Virus record (IMG/VR): IMGVR_UViG_3300032315_000272
Location: 1-45,664 of that record
Direction: 5' to 3' (one strand)
From: a virus
DNA length: 45,664 nucleotides
Shown: one piece after another, positions 8,027 through 14,988 of the stretch
Layout: every line of letters begins with the position of its first letter
Position numbering within the stretch: position 1 is the first letter of the stretch
Made by a program: the position numbers and the translations under genes
Notes under the pieces: model-generated
The model's database searches: none
Seen by the model: only the letters and a program-made list of their open reading frames with translations
What the model was told of the DNA's origin: nothing

Positions 8027-8083
8027 ATCGGTTGGGGATTGCCTCGACCGCTGTGCTGCCTCGCCACTTTGCGAGGCTTTTTA
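8027..8083 (+). ncRNA. Two-hairpin leader or small RNA ending in an intrinsic terminator
   Basis: Starting about where the extended -10 promoter would initiate, hairpin 1 is C-G-G-T-T-G-G-G-G / CCTCGACCG (8029-8037 with 8042-8050; 9 bp including two G-U, loop ATTG). Hairpin 2 is GCCTCGC / GCGAGGC (8058-8064 with 8071-8077), followed by TTTTT. The compact promoter-hairpin-hairpin-U-tract layout is that of a small RNA or an attenuated leader. The hexamer GCCTCG occurs both at 8041-8046 and 8058-8063, so the first copy could compete for the terminator's 3' arm and act as an antiterminator. No known family is recognised. Confidence 0.5.
8058..8083 (+). terminator. Intrinsic terminator or attenuator before first early gene
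   Basis: Perfect 7-bp stem GCCTCGC / GCGAGGC with a 6-nt loop, followed by five T residues. It lies 15 nt before the ATG at 8098 and downstream of the extended -10 promoter, so read-through must be regulated or partial for the early genes to be expressed from that promoter. Confidence 0.65.
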
Positions 8084-8097
8084 TTTGGAGCTTAATC

Positions 8098-8484
8098 ATG
8101 AAACTTGCAATCAACCGCGCGGCTATCTACGCCGTGTTCACAGATGCGGACAACCAGTCCGCATCGTTCGCTGTTCGCCTCATGGAGTTGGGCATTGCAT
8201 CACGTGCCGAGGCGAAGCCGTTCGCTATGGAATGGGCATCGAAGAAGCATGGCAACGAACCTATCAAGCAGGGCTTGCAGGGTATGACGTTCGTGAAGCG
8301 GGACACAGCCGCCGAGCGAGCAATGAACAGGGTCTTGTCCGTGTGTTACCCCAAGGCAGACATGCCCAAGCCTAAGAAGACCACGGCCAACAAGACTGAC
8401 CCAGTCACAAAGCTGTTCACACAATGGAAAGCGCTCACGGCGGCAGAGAAGCGCCGCTTCACTACTATGCAACTCAAGGCTTGA
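8098..8484 (+). CDS. First early gene, hypothetical basic protein
   Basis: 128 aa from the ATG at 8098 (GGAG 7 nt upstream). A longer in-frame start at 8032 would run through the terminator hairpin and is unlikely. The protein is basic, with a helical N-terminus (A-V-R-L-M-E-L-G-I-A-S-R-A-E-A-K) that could form a small helix-turn-helix-like unit. Around residues 90-105 it is Lys/Pro/Thr-rich, and it has a final helix with W-K-A-L-T-A-A-E-K-R-R-F. No family recognised. As the first gene behind the early promoter it may take over or modulate host or phage functions, but nothing in the sequence names a target. A copy of the dispersed 23-nt palindrome lies inside its coding region (8143-8165). 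Confidence 0.65.
   Translation: MKLAINRAAIYAVFTDADNQSASFAVRLMELGIASRAEAKPFAMEWASKKHGNEPIKQGLQGMTFVKRDTAAERAMNRVLSVCYPKADMPKPKKTTANKTDPVTKLFTQWKALTAAEKRRFTTMQLKA
8143..8165. repeat. Dispersed palindrome, copy inside a coding sequence
   Basis: GATGCGGAC / GTCCGCATC (9-bp stem, loop AACCA). It differs at only one of 23 positions from the intergenic copy at 9935-9957. Here it is translated in frame as D-A-D-N-Q-S-A-S within the first early protein. Confidence 0.8.
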
Positions 8485-8498
8485 GTTTGTTTCGACAC

Positions 8499-8527
8499 GA
8501 TGCGGACACGCTGTCCGCATCAGTTTT
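8499..8527 (+). terminator. Dispersed palindrome acting as terminator
   Basis: Perfect 10-bp stem GATGCGGACA / TGTCCGCATC (8499-8508 with 8512-8521), 3-nt loop, then AGTTTTTT. It lies 14 nt after the stop of the first early gene and 65 nt before the next start, so it should terminate or attenuate early transcription. It is the clearest member of the 23-nt palindrome family. Confidence 0.8.
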
Positions 8528-8592
8528 TTCCGAACGGCGCAAGCGGGAGGCTTGGCCGTTATTCCTTTTTCTGTCAATCATCGGAGCACATC

Positions 8593-8781
8593 ATGAAAAA
8601 CACATCTATCAAAGAAATCACCCTCGCCAAACTCGCAGTCCTACGCGACGAGATCGTGCGTGACCAACGTGACAACAAGCGGCGAGCCGAAGCCCTACGC
8701 CGCGCAGAAGAAGCCGATATGGGTTGGGAGTTGGTCAAGCTAGGCGCTCGCCCGATACGTCAACGCCGCCTCTTTAAATGA
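8593..8781 (+). CDS. Small basic early protein
   Basis: 62 aa from the ATG at 8593 with GGAG 6 nt upstream. Very rich in Arg, Lys and Glu, predicted as one long helix (residues 8-45, with R-R-A-E-A-L-R-R-A-E-E-A-D). It ends in a basic tail R-Q-R-R-L-F-K, suggesting nucleic-acid or protein binding. It is flanked by palindromic terminators on both sides, so it is expressed as its own unit. No family recognised. Confidence 0.6.
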   Translation: MKNTSIKEITLAKLAVLRDEIVRDQRDNKRRAEALRRAEEADMGWELVKLGARPIRQRRLFK

Positions 8782-8785
8782 CCAC

Positions 8786-8808
8786 GATGCGGACAACTTG
8801 TCCGCTTC
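8786..8808. repeat. Dispersed palindrome copy
   Basis: GCGGACA / TGTCCGC 7-bp stem (8789-8795 with 8799-8805), 3-nt loop, starting 4 nt after the stop of the 62-aa gene. The outer three pairs are partly lost (TTC instead of ATC). No long T-run follows. A separate terminator lies just downstream. Confidence 0.75.
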
Positions 8809-8825
8809 TCCATAACACGTTAGCA

Positions 8826-8848
8826 AACACTCAAAAGTGTTGTTTTTT
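8826..8848 (+). terminator. Intrinsic terminator
   Basis: AACACT / AGTGTT 6-bp stem (8826-8831 with 8836-8841), loop CAAA, then G and six T residues. It ends the transcription unit of the 62-aa gene and separates it from the long inverted-repeat region. Confidence 0.65.
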
Positions 8849-8875
8849 AACACATACCCACCATTCCTGCGCTCT

Positions 8876-9107
8876 GGACACACACATGGGCTGTCGTAAC
8901 CCGCATGAACATTGGCGTCGCATAAAAACTGACCAACACGTCTATATATATATAAGAGTAAATCAGATAGATATATATATTCAGGTTTTCGTGGGTATGG
9001 TTTCAGCCTTGTATGTTGAAGCTCTCTCGAAAAACCATGGACTAGTAGGTCAGCTTTGCCTCAAAGCCAATGTTCATGCGGATATTCACTGGCCCACGTA
9101 TATGTCC
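8876..9107. repeat. Nested long-range inverted repeat around an AT-rich core; possible origin or structured RNA
   Basis: A perfect 16-bp inverted repeat, CCGCATGAACATTGGC at 8901-8916 and its complement at 9066-9081, is flanked outside by a second pair matching at 13 of 16 positions (8876-8891 with 9092-9107). A third pair lies inside (CTGACCAACACGTC at about 8929-8942 with 9041-9054, 11 of 14). The gaps are nearly symmetric (9 and 10 nt). The centre holds TA-repeats. Symmetry at three levels argues against chance. Replication origins and large structured RNAs both look like this; the sequence alone does not decide. Confidence 0.7.
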
Positions 9108-9111
9108 TGTA

Positions 9112-9141
9112 CTCGCAACACGTGGACAAATCGAGTATATT
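9112..9141 (+). promoter_or_regulatory. Candidate early promoter before the 243-aa gene
   Basis: CTCGCA (9112-9117), 18-nt spacer, TATATT (9136-9141). The 18-mer at 9112-9129 matches the promoter/operator site at 12566-12583 at 12 positions, including the shared TGGACAA, and a TATA box follows within a few bases in both. Modest evidence. Confidence 0.35.
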
Positions 9142-9175
9142 TTAGGACTGTTTACACACTTTTAAGGACAAACAC

Positions 9176-9907
9176 ATGGAATACGAAGACAAACTCTGTG
9201 CTCAATGCCAACGCATCAAGCCCCACGCACAGTTCAAACGACTGCTCACCCGAGCACAAAGCAAGGCACGAGGCTACGTTGGGCACCATCGTGTCGAGAT
9301 AGACAGCAAGCTATGCAAGGACTGCCAACCCAAACTCAAGCCCGTTGAGCGCCTCACCAAAAAAGAAATACGCAACCGCGTTGCGGCGGGTGACATGCAT
9401 CCCATGATTGGCGAAGGCATCATCAAAGAGCGTGACGACACAGTGAATCAACGCCGAGCGGCAAAGACTGCGTCACGTTGGGCTGACCTGCAAAGTGTCG
9501 AATGGCGCAAACTAATCAAAGCCATCGGAGCAGAGATCACGATCACACGACAGCAACTAAAGTATGCAGAGAACATAGGTGACCACACCCGAGAAGTGTT
9601 TGCTCTGACCTACCTTGTGATGATGAACAAGTTGCGGGCGAAGATGCGCGTTGCCGCGCTCAAACCTCAAGGTGCCCCCGAGTCGGTGTATTGGGTCGAC
9701 CACCTGCACCGAGAAGAAATACAACAAGTGCGTGATGTATGGGAGCAGATACCGATGCTGGCCCGATCACGCATGAAGATGCCCCTTGCCCTGCGTCACC
9801 GCACGATGGGCGAGAGCGAGTACCGACCCGAGCTGAAGCTCAGAGGGAAGGACTACAAGACACCCGCCGAGCGCATCGCTCCCTTCAAAGGGAACGGTCA
9901 CGCGTAG
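9176..9907 (+). CDS. Zinc-ribbon-like early protein of unknown function
   Basis: 243 aa, ATG with AAGGA 8 nt upstream. The N-terminus has two Cys pairs, C8-x2-C11 and C47-x2-C50, with H37-H38 between them, a likely zinc-binding treble-clef or ribbon. The rest is basic and helical (W-R-K-L-I-K-A-I-G-A near 110-120) with a conserved-looking tail E-Y-R-P-E-L-K-L-R-G-K-D-Y-K-T-P. A nucleic-acid-binding role is plausible; no named family is recognised. After the stop comes a G5/C5 hairpin (9912-9927) and then the palindrome terminator. Confidence 0.65.
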   Translation: MEYEDKLCAQCQRIKPHAQFKRLLTRAQSKARGYVGHHRVEIDSKLCKDCQPKLKPVERLTKKEIRNRVAAGDMHPMIGEGIIKERDDTVNQRRAAKTASRWADLQSVEWRKLIKAIGAEITITRQQLKYAENIGDHTREVFALTYLVMMNKLRAKMRVAALKPQGAPESVYWVDHLHREEIQQVRDVWEQIPMLARSRMKMPLALRHRTMGESEYRPELKLRGKDYKTPAERIAPFKGNGHA

Positions 9908-9911
9908 TTTT

Positions 9912-9962
9912 TGGGGGATTTCCCCCACAACCCCGATGCGGACAACCTGTCCGCATCTTTTT
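9912..9962 (+). terminator. G/C hairpin followed by palindrome terminator
   Basis: First hairpin TGGGGG / CCCCCA (9912-9917 with 9922-9927, loop ATTT), then the dispersed palindrome GATGCGGACA / TGTCCGCATC (9935-9944 with 9948-9957) followed by TTTTT. Two stems in tandem after one stop codon make a strong termination or RNA-end-protection site. Confidence 0.8.
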
Positions 9963-9984
9963 CAACTGTAACTAGGAGCACATC

Positions 9985-10464
9985 ATGACAGACCAAACCC
10001 CCATCAACACACCCGAGCAACACAGCGTACTCATCGACAACATAGGCAAATACCTAGTCGGCATGATCGAGGGCATCGTGGAGCGCAAAGTCAACGAGAT
10101 ATTCGACAGCCACGCAACGATGACGCTCATCAACGAGAAGACAGAGGAGCGACTGCGCGAGATAGCAGAAGCTGTAATCGACGTACACGAGGGCGACTTC
10201 GAGCATCACAGCACAGACGACATAAGCGACACAGTAGCAACCTATGTTCACAACATCGACCTCGCAGACAAAGTTAAGTACGCAGTACACGAACTCATGA
10301 GCGATGGTGACTACGCCACCGAGGATCGTGTGCAAGAAATGATCGACGAGAGTGACTACGTCACAGAAAGCCGAGTGCACGAGATGGTGGAGGAGCAGGT
10401 GCAAGAGGCGATTGACGAGCACGACTACGAGGAGTCGGTCAAACAAGTGTTACGTAACATCTAA
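9985..10464 (+). CDS. Acidic repeat protein of unknown function
   Basis: 159 aa, very acidic, predicted helical. The C-terminal half is built of a repeated unit of about 13-15 residues (D-Y-A-T-E-D-R-V-Q-E-M-I-D, D-Y-V-T-E-S-R-V-H-E-M-V-E, then D-Y-E-E-S-V). Such acidic repeats can mimic DNA or form protein scaffolds, but this is only a composition argument. GGAG lies upstream of the ATG. The stop is 12 nt before the next gene, with which it is probably co-transcribed. Confidence 0.6.
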   Translation: MTDQTPINTPEQHSVLIDNIGKYLVGMIEGIVERKVNEIFDSHATMTLINEKTEERLREIAEAVIDVHEGDFEHHSTDDISDTVATYVHNIDLADKVKYAVHELMSDGDYATEDRVQEMIDESDYVTESRVHEMVEEQVQEAIDEHDYEESVKQVLRNI

Positions 10465-10476
10465 AGGAGAGTAATC

Positions 10477-11148
10477 ATGCCAACTGAAATCACAGTCACC
10501 GCATACAAGTTCGAGGAACTAGAAGGCAGGGCAAAAGAAAAAGCCCACGCAAAACTCACCGAGTGGATAACAGACCATGAGTGGTGGGACAGCGTGTATG
10601 AGAACGCAAAGGAAGACGGCGACAAGCTGGGCTTTGAGATCAACGATATCAGGTTCAGCGGGTTTTCATCGCAAGGTGACGGCGCACATTGGACAGGGCG
10701 TATTGACTTGCAGACTTTTGTTGAGACTAACCTCGATGAGCGTAGTGCATGGTACGCAGAGGACGTCCTCTTGGTTGCGTTGTGGGAGGAGGGGTGGATT
10801 GACAGATGGATAAGTATCGACAACCACAACTATCGCTACTGCCACTCGGGTGGCATGAGTATGTCCGACCACCCCAACAACTCGTTGAATGTAGATGATG
10901 ACGATGTCGCTGAGCTACAACATGGTGCGTTAGCAGGCGCAACCATCTATCAACTCAAAGAATCGTTTGACTACGAGCAACGCATCACCGAGTGGTGTGA
11001 CGAAGCGCTGACACAAGCACGTGCCTTCGCCGATGACATCTACAAGAAACTTGAGAAAGAGTATGACGACCTGACGAGCGAGGCTTCATTGATTGAGTTC
11101 GCAGGTGTGCATGACTATGTGTTTGATGAACGCGGCAATATGCTGTAA
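10477..11148 (+). CDS. Conserved phage protein with F-S-G-F-S-S-Q-G-D-G motif
   Basis: 223 aa. The N-terminus (Y-K-F-E-E-L-E-G-R-A-K-E-K-A) and the motif I-R-F-S-G-F-S-S-Q-G-D-G-A (residues 58-70) are typical of a protein seen in many phages and some bacteria, to my knowledge without an assigned function. The rest is acidic, with many Trp and Tyr residues (W-W-D-S-V-Y near 36-41). AAGGAG precedes the ATG. It lies in a run of early genes with 11-23 nt gaps. The strongly acidic character would fit a DNA-mimic or inhibitor role, but I have no motif for that. Confidence 0.65.
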   Translation: MPTEITVTAYKFEELEGRAKEKAHAKLTEWITDHEWWDSVYENAKEDGDKLGFEINDIRFSGFSSQGDGAHWTGRIDLQTFVETNLDERSAWYAEDVLLVALWEEGWIDRWISIDNHNYRYCHSGGMSMSDHPNNSLNVDDDDVAELQHGALAGATIYQLKESFDYEQRITEWCDEALTQARAFADDIYKKLEKEYDDLTSEASLIEFAGVHDYVFDERGNML

Positions 11149-11159
11149 AGGAGAATGAA

Positions 11160-11531
11160 ATGGGATACAGAAGCGATGTTGCATACGTCATCAAATTCGA
11201 TGACATACAAACGAGAGATGCCTACGTCACGTTGATGTTGGCACACGATGACCCCGAGGTACGCAAAGCAATCGAGGAATGTGAGTACGACAATGAACGT
11301 GACCCCATCATTACGTTCAAAGAGACAGACATCAAGTGGTATGCAGGATACCCCGGCGTGATAGCGCACAAGTTTATCTACGAGAACGCATACGCGTTGG
11401 AGATGGGTAGCTATCGCATCGTCACGCTAGGAGAGGATGGCGCAGAAGATTTCGACTCGGAAGAAATACATGACGGACACGACCTGTATGAGTACATCAC
11501 CACACGCCACGAGTTAGTCACAAGTTTTTAA
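11160..11531 (+). CDS. Conserved hypothetical, M-G-Y-R-S-D-V family
   Basis: 123 aa, opening with M-G-Y-R-S-D-V-A-Y-V-I-K-F, a start seen in many phage and plasmid proteins without known role. Acidic. A conserved-looking core I-K-W-Y-A-G-Y-P-G-V lies around residue 60. Binding site AAGGAG 7 nt upstream. Co-transcribed with its neighbours by spacing. Confidence 0.62.
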   Translation: MGYRSDVAYVIKFDDIQTRDAYVTLMLAHDDPEVRKAIEECEYDNERDPIITFKETDIKWYAGYPGVIAHKFIYENAYALEMGSYRIVTLGEDGAEDFDSEEIHDGHDLYEYITTRHELVTSF

Positions 11532-11554
11532 CCACCAAAGAAAGAGAGCACATC

Positions 11555-12538
11555 ATGAGTTTTGGACACGTAGGTAGCGTAGCAACCATCAATAGCTACG
11601 AACGAGCAGACAGTTACTTCAACAGCAGGACAGCGCACACTAGGTGCAAGGGCTGGCAATCACACGAGCGCTGTCTCAAGGAGAGAGCATCGGGCAACAG
11701 ACACTACCGCATTGAGCGACACAATGACGGCGAGTATTACGATGTGTGTCTGTATCAACAAGTCATGGCTAGGTTCTACAAGCCTAACGAGCAGGGACAT
11801 AGCCGCGTGTTGTACTCAGGGCACAGCAGCGTGACGAGCAAGAGCTTTATGTGGAATGTGCTTGGTGTGTGGTATGCCATGACGAAACAAACGACAGACA
11901 ATCGCCACGTTGTTGCACCTGTCTATAACTGCAACGACATCATCGACAACAACGCCCAGTTCAGCTTAGACATGACGCTCGATGCCGAGCGTCGCATCAT
12001 CATCGACAAGTCACGACACACCACGCACTACACGCACAAGTCCAATGAAGAAGACAAGGCGAAGCGTGCGCGTATCAAAGAGAAGTTCAGCAACTACATC
12101 ATGCTTGCACAGATGCGTATGCCTGAGTATGCCGACAACTGTGTGCCGCAACATCACAAGGGTCGCCCCTTCGGTGGCTGTAATACGTCACACACCGAGC
12201 GTCTTGCTATCGAGGCTATATGGGATGAGGATATGCCCGAGCAATATGCAATCGACCACTTCTTTGAACTGTGCCAAGAGATATACGACACGCTTGTTTC
12301 TAAGCGTGGGTACGACCAAGGCGACTTCCACCTCGGGTATCGCTACGCAAGCTCCAATCAACCGCACTCGTCACCCTCAGACTTACGCAAACCTGTTACA
12401 GAGAAAGACTTTGAGAAAGCTATTCTCAACAATGTCTATAAGCTAGTGGGCGCTAACACTAAGAGTGAGGCTGTGCTTCAACCTCAGTTTATGGACAAGG
12501 ATTTATACCCTCGTTCGTCTATCACAACCTACCCATAA
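11555..12538 (+). CDS. Hypothetical early protein
   Basis: 327 aa, rich in His, Arg, Tyr and Asn. The N-terminal third has many aromatic and charged residues (Y-Y-D-V-C-L-Y-Q-Q-V-M-A-R-F-Y); the middle is basic (K-A-K-R-A-R-I-K-E-K-F). A C-terminal region has scattered Cys and His (D-N-C-V-P-Q-H-H-K-G-R-P-F-G-G-C) that might bind metal. No family recognised. It is last in the run of four early genes from 9985 and is followed by a start-stop element and a promoter. Confidence 0.6.
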   Translation: MSFGHVGSVATINSYERADSYFNSRTAHTRCKGWQSHERCLKERASGNRHYRIERHNDGEYYDVCLYQQVMARFYKPNEQGHSRVLYSGHSSVTSKSFMWNVLGVWYAMTKQTTDNRHVVAPVYNCNDIIDNNAQFSLDMTLDAERRIIIDKSRHTTHYTHKSNEEDKAKRARIKEKFSNYIMLAQMRMPEYADNCVPQHHKGRPFGGCNTSHTERLAIEAIWDEDMPEQYAIDHFFELCQEIYDTLVSKRGYDQGDFHLGYRYASSNQPHSSPSDLRKPVTEKDFEKAILNNVYKLVGANTKSEAVLQPQFMDKDLYPRSSITTYP

Positions 12539-12540
12539 AG

Positions 12541-12558
12541 AAAGGATTCAATATGTAA
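12541..12558 (+). other. Start-stop element with ribosome binding site
   Basis: AAAGGA at 12541-12546 is followed 6 nt later by ATG TAA (12553-12558), a complete initiation site whose reading frame stops at once. It may be the relic of a lost gene or a ribosome-holding element. It lies directly after the 327-aa gene's stop. Confidence 0.4.
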
Positions 12559-12565
12559 AAATATT

Positions 12566-12594
12566 CTGTCAAACAATGGACAATTCGGTATACT
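12566..12594 (+). promoter_or_regulatory. Promoter with overlapping operator-like palindrome before the MoxR operon
   Basis: -35-like CTGTCA (12566-12571), 17-nt spacer, -10-like TATACT (12589-12594). The 18-mer at 12566-12583 matches the palindrome TTGTC-N8-GACAA at 25581-25598 at 15 of 18 positions, so a repressor binding there would cover the -35 box. The dispersed palindrome hairpin follows at the start of the transcript. Confidence 0.5.
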
Positions 12595-12603
12595 AACCAT
12601 TCG

Positions 12604-12627
12604 GATGCGGACAAGGTGTCCGCAATC
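12604..12627. repeat. Dispersed palindrome copy in MoxR leader
   Basis: GCGGACA / TGTCCGC stem (12607-12613 with 12617-12623), loop AGG, with partial extension of the outer pairs. It lies about 10 nt after the TATACT box, so it would form at the very 5' end of the MoxR operon RNA; TCTTTTTAGG follows 12 nt later. Confidence 0.75.
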
Positions 12628-12655
12628 CCATCAATCTTTTTAGGAGCTTTCAATC

Positions 12656-13783
12656 ATGAATAAATATCTTTCTTTCACTCAGGTTCAAAACCTTATCGCT
12701 AACGCAGGTGACAAGCGCACCATCATTGTCGAGGGCGAGAACGGCATCGGCAAGACTGCACTCTTTCACGCACTCAAAGCCATGCCCAAGTTCGCCGACC
12801 ACATTGCTGTTGACCCTGTCGATTGCACCCAGTTGTCCGATGGTTCTGTGTGGATGCCTGACCTCGATCGTGAGAACGGCGTGTCGCGTGAGTTGCCCAA
12901 CGAGCGTTTCGGTGTATCCAAGACTAACCAACTCGGCATCAATGGTGCACGACCTATCCTTGTGATGCTTGATGAGATTGCCAAAGCACCGCAGTTCATC
13001 AAGAACGTGCTTGCCCCAATCATCTACGAGCGCCGCGTTGGTAACTATCACATGCCCGAGGGTAGCGTTGTCTTCTGTGCTACCAACCTCAGCACCGAGG
13101 GTCTCGGCGATAGCATCCAAGCTCACCTGCGTAATCGTCTCGTGTTCGTCAAGATGCGCAAGCCTACTGTCGATGAGTGGATCAACAACTACGCTATCCC
13201 ACGCGGTATCAATGCCAACGTGACTGCCTTCTGCCACAACTACCCACAAGTATTCGATTCATTCATTGACTACGACAAGGGCGGCAAGTACGAGGGCAAG
13301 GACATGAGCAAGGACAATGGCTACATCTTCAACCCTCGCAGTATGCAACTCGCTTACGCATCCCCCCGCAGTTTGAACGCCGCTTCGGATATCTTGGACA
13401 GTTGCGATGGCGTTGTCGATGACGATACCCTTGAGGCGGCATTGATCGGCACCATCGGTGCTACTACTGCCGAGGCGCTTGGTTCATTCGTTCGCTTCGG
13501 TCGTGACATCTGTTCGTATGACCGCGTTATCAAAGACCCCAAGAACGCACCGATGTCCGACAACCCTACCGCGCAACTCGTGCAAGTGTTTCAGTTCGTA
13601 TCTCGTGCAGAGAATCGTGCCGAGGCAGAAGCTATCGTCGAGTATGTGTGGCGTATGCGTGCAGAGATGCAGTCCATCTTCTGCAACACCATCGCTTCAT
13701 CACAGCGCGTTGCTATGTTCGCAACCATCAATAGCTTCGGCAAGATGTTGCAGACACACAAAGTTTTCTTCTCAACCAAGTGA
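12656..13783 (+). CDS. MoxR-like AAA+ ATPase
   Basis: 375 aa. Walker A G-E-N-G-I-G-K-T (27-34), Walker B I-L-V-M-L-D-E-I (101-108), sensor-1 Asn in C-A-T-N (141-144) and candidate arginine fingers in H-L-R-N-R (157-161) show an active AAA+ domain of the MoxR/CbbQ type. MoxR ATPases work as chaperones that remodel protein complexes, usually with a VWA-domain partner, and the next gene (8 nt away) encodes exactly that. GGAG precedes the ATG. The C-terminal 150 residues are helical and phage-specific. It heads the operon of ATPase, VWA-metallopeptidase and DUF3150-like genes. The substrate is unknown; a role in building or dismantling a large protein complex is inferred. Confidence 0.88.
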   Translation: MNKYLSFTQVQNLIANAGDKRTIIVEGENGIGKTALFHALKAMPKFADHIAVDPVDCTQLSDGSVWMPDLDRENGVSRELPNERFGVSKTNQLGINGARPILVMLDEIAKAPQFIKNVLAPIIYERRVGNYHMPEGSVVFCATNLSTEGLGDSIQAHLRNRLVFVKMRKPTVDEWINNYAIPRGINANVTAFCHNYPQVFDSFIDYDKGGKYEGKDMSKDNGYIFNPRSMQLAYASPRSLNAASDILDSCDGVVDDDTLEAALIGTIGATTAEALGSFVRFGRDICSYDRVIKDPKNAPMSDNPTAQLVQVFQFVSRAENRAEAEAIVEYVWRMRAEMQSIFCNTIASSQRVAMFATINSFGKMLQTHKVFFSTK

Positions 13784-13791
13784 GGTGACAC

Positions 13792-14988
13792 ATGACATTC
13801 AATACACTTTCCCTTAACCAACGCATACAAGCGGCCAACATCGACTGTATGCGTCACCCTAAGTTCGCCTTGCTCTCAGGTCATATCTGTATGGGCAAGT
13901 CCGAGGTACGCGACGACATACCTACTGCGGGTACTGACGGCAAGAACAAGTTCTACGGCTCAGCGTTCATCGAGCCGATGACACGCAAGCAACTGCGCTA
14001 CCTTGTGCTTCACGAGAATGGTCACGTTGCATACAAGCATTGTGTCCTGCCCTACTACGAGCAACTCAGCAAGACACACGGCAACCGCATCTGCAACGTG
14101 GCTATGGACTACGTCATCAACGGGTTGATCGAGGAGATGGACCCCGAGTTCAAGTTCGTCGAGCGCCCCACGACTACGCCTCCGCTTGTCGACAAGAAGT
14201 ATGAGGGCAAGTCCTTTCCGCAGGTGTTGCAAGACTTACTCAAGGAGCAAGAAGAAAACCCTGACGACCCGCGCTTCCAAGAGGGTGGCGAGTTCGACGA
14301 GCACATCATCGACACGAGCAACATGACGCCTGACGAGCGCAAGGCGTTAGAGAAGATGATCGACGATGCCAATCGTCAGGGTGAGTTGTTGGTGCGCAAG
14401 ATGCGTGGCGATGGCAAGGGTGGGCGTGATGTGTTCGGTACTGCCGCCGAGCGTACGACCAACTGGAAAGATGCGTTGCTCGACTTCATTCAGACTGTGT
14501 GTCAGGGTGATGAGAACTCTCGCTTCTGTCCGCCCAACAAGCGCATGCTTGCCTCGGGTTTCGTTATGCCCTCGCACTTCGATGAGTCCATCGGCGAGTT
14601 GGTTGTAGCGTGTGACACGTCAGGCTCTATGCACTGGGCGTACCCCATCATCTTCGGTGAGATCGCTCGCGTGTGTGCCAACGTCAAGCCCGAGAAGGTA
14701 CGCATCTTGTGGTGGGACACCGAGGTAGCAGGTGACCAAGAGTTCTTGCCGCATGAGTACGAGCAGATCGCTACGCTCATGAAGCCCAAGGGTGGCGGCG
14801 GTACTACTGTGTCATGCGTTGCCGAGTACATAGCCGAGCACGAGATCAAGCCCAAGGCGGTCATCATGCTGACTGACGGGTACATCGAGTCCGACTACAA
14901 GGTAGCACCCTTCCCTCTGCTGTGGGGTGTCGTTGACAACGACGACTTCCTGCCGCACACAGGCAAGGTCATCCGCATCGTTCCATGA
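13792..14988 (+). CDS. VWA-domain protein with N-terminal putative metallopeptidase (DUF2201-like)
   Basis: 398 aa. The N-terminal domain has H74-E75-N-G-H78 within Y-L-V-L-H-E-N-G-H-V, and a downstream A-M-D106-Y-V-I-N110, the layout of the DUF2201-type putative metallopeptidase domain. The C-terminal domain is VWA-like, with MIDAS motif D275-T-S-G-S-M and a later L-T-D362-G-Y. A Gly-rich linker (G-D-G-K-G-G-R-D) separates them at about 205-215. Together with the MoxR ATPase upstream it forms the ATPase/VWA pair known from bacterial complex-remodelling systems. The stop overlaps the next start (ATGA). HExxH and MIDAS residues are all present, so both sites could be active; the substrate is unknown. 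Confidence 0.85.
   Translation: MTFNTLSLNQRIQAANIDCMRHPKFALLSGHICMGKSEVRDDIPTAGTDGKNKFYGSAFIEPMTRKQLRYLVLHENGHVAYKHCVLPYYEQLSKTHGNRICNVAMDYVINGLIEEMDPEFKFVERPTTTPPLVDKKYEGKSFPQVLQDLLKEQEENPDDPRFQEGGEFDEHIIDTSNMTPDERKALEKMIDDANRQGELLVRKMRGDGKGGRDVFGTAAERTTNWKDALLDFIQTVCQGDENSRFCPPNKRMLASGFVMPSHFDESIGELVVACDTSGSMHWAYPIIFGEIARVCANVKPEKVRILWWDTEVAGDQEFLPHEYEQIATLMKPKGGGGTTVSCVAEYIAEHEIKPKAVIMLTDGYIESDYKVAPFPLLWGVVDNDDFLPHTGKVIRIVP

Larger units (their letters stand above)
7711..8097. other. Divergent control region between late (-) and early (+) blocks
   Basis: 387 bp with no convincing gene. It holds a hairpin with a T-run (7742-7771), an AT-rich stretch around 7800-7820 (runs of T and A), an operator-like palindrome (7853-7870), a G-rich stretch (7931-7953), candidate minus-strand promoter boxes (7964-7991), an extended -10 promoter (8012-8020) and a two-hairpin leader or small RNA (8027-8083). 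This is the switch point between the two transcription directions. Confidence 0.7.
8782..9175. other. 394-bp intergenic region with no credible gene
   Basis: Contains a palindrome copy, a terminator, a 232-bp nested inverted repeat with an AT-repeat centre (runs of TA at 8942-8954 and 8971-8980), and a promoter-like site before the next gene. The only long open frame across it crosses all these elements and has no binding site, so I treat the region as non-coding. Confidence 0.7.

Noticed and set aside
8778-9302. A 174-codon open frame on the plus strand across the intergenic region
   Set aside because: It runs through a terminator, the nested inverted repeat and the TA-repeats, overlaps the next well-supported gene in another frame, and has no ribosome binding site.
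8143-12627. Repeated palindromes as a CRISPR array
   Set aside because: Copies are hundreds to thousands of bases apart, with genes rather than uniform spacers between them.
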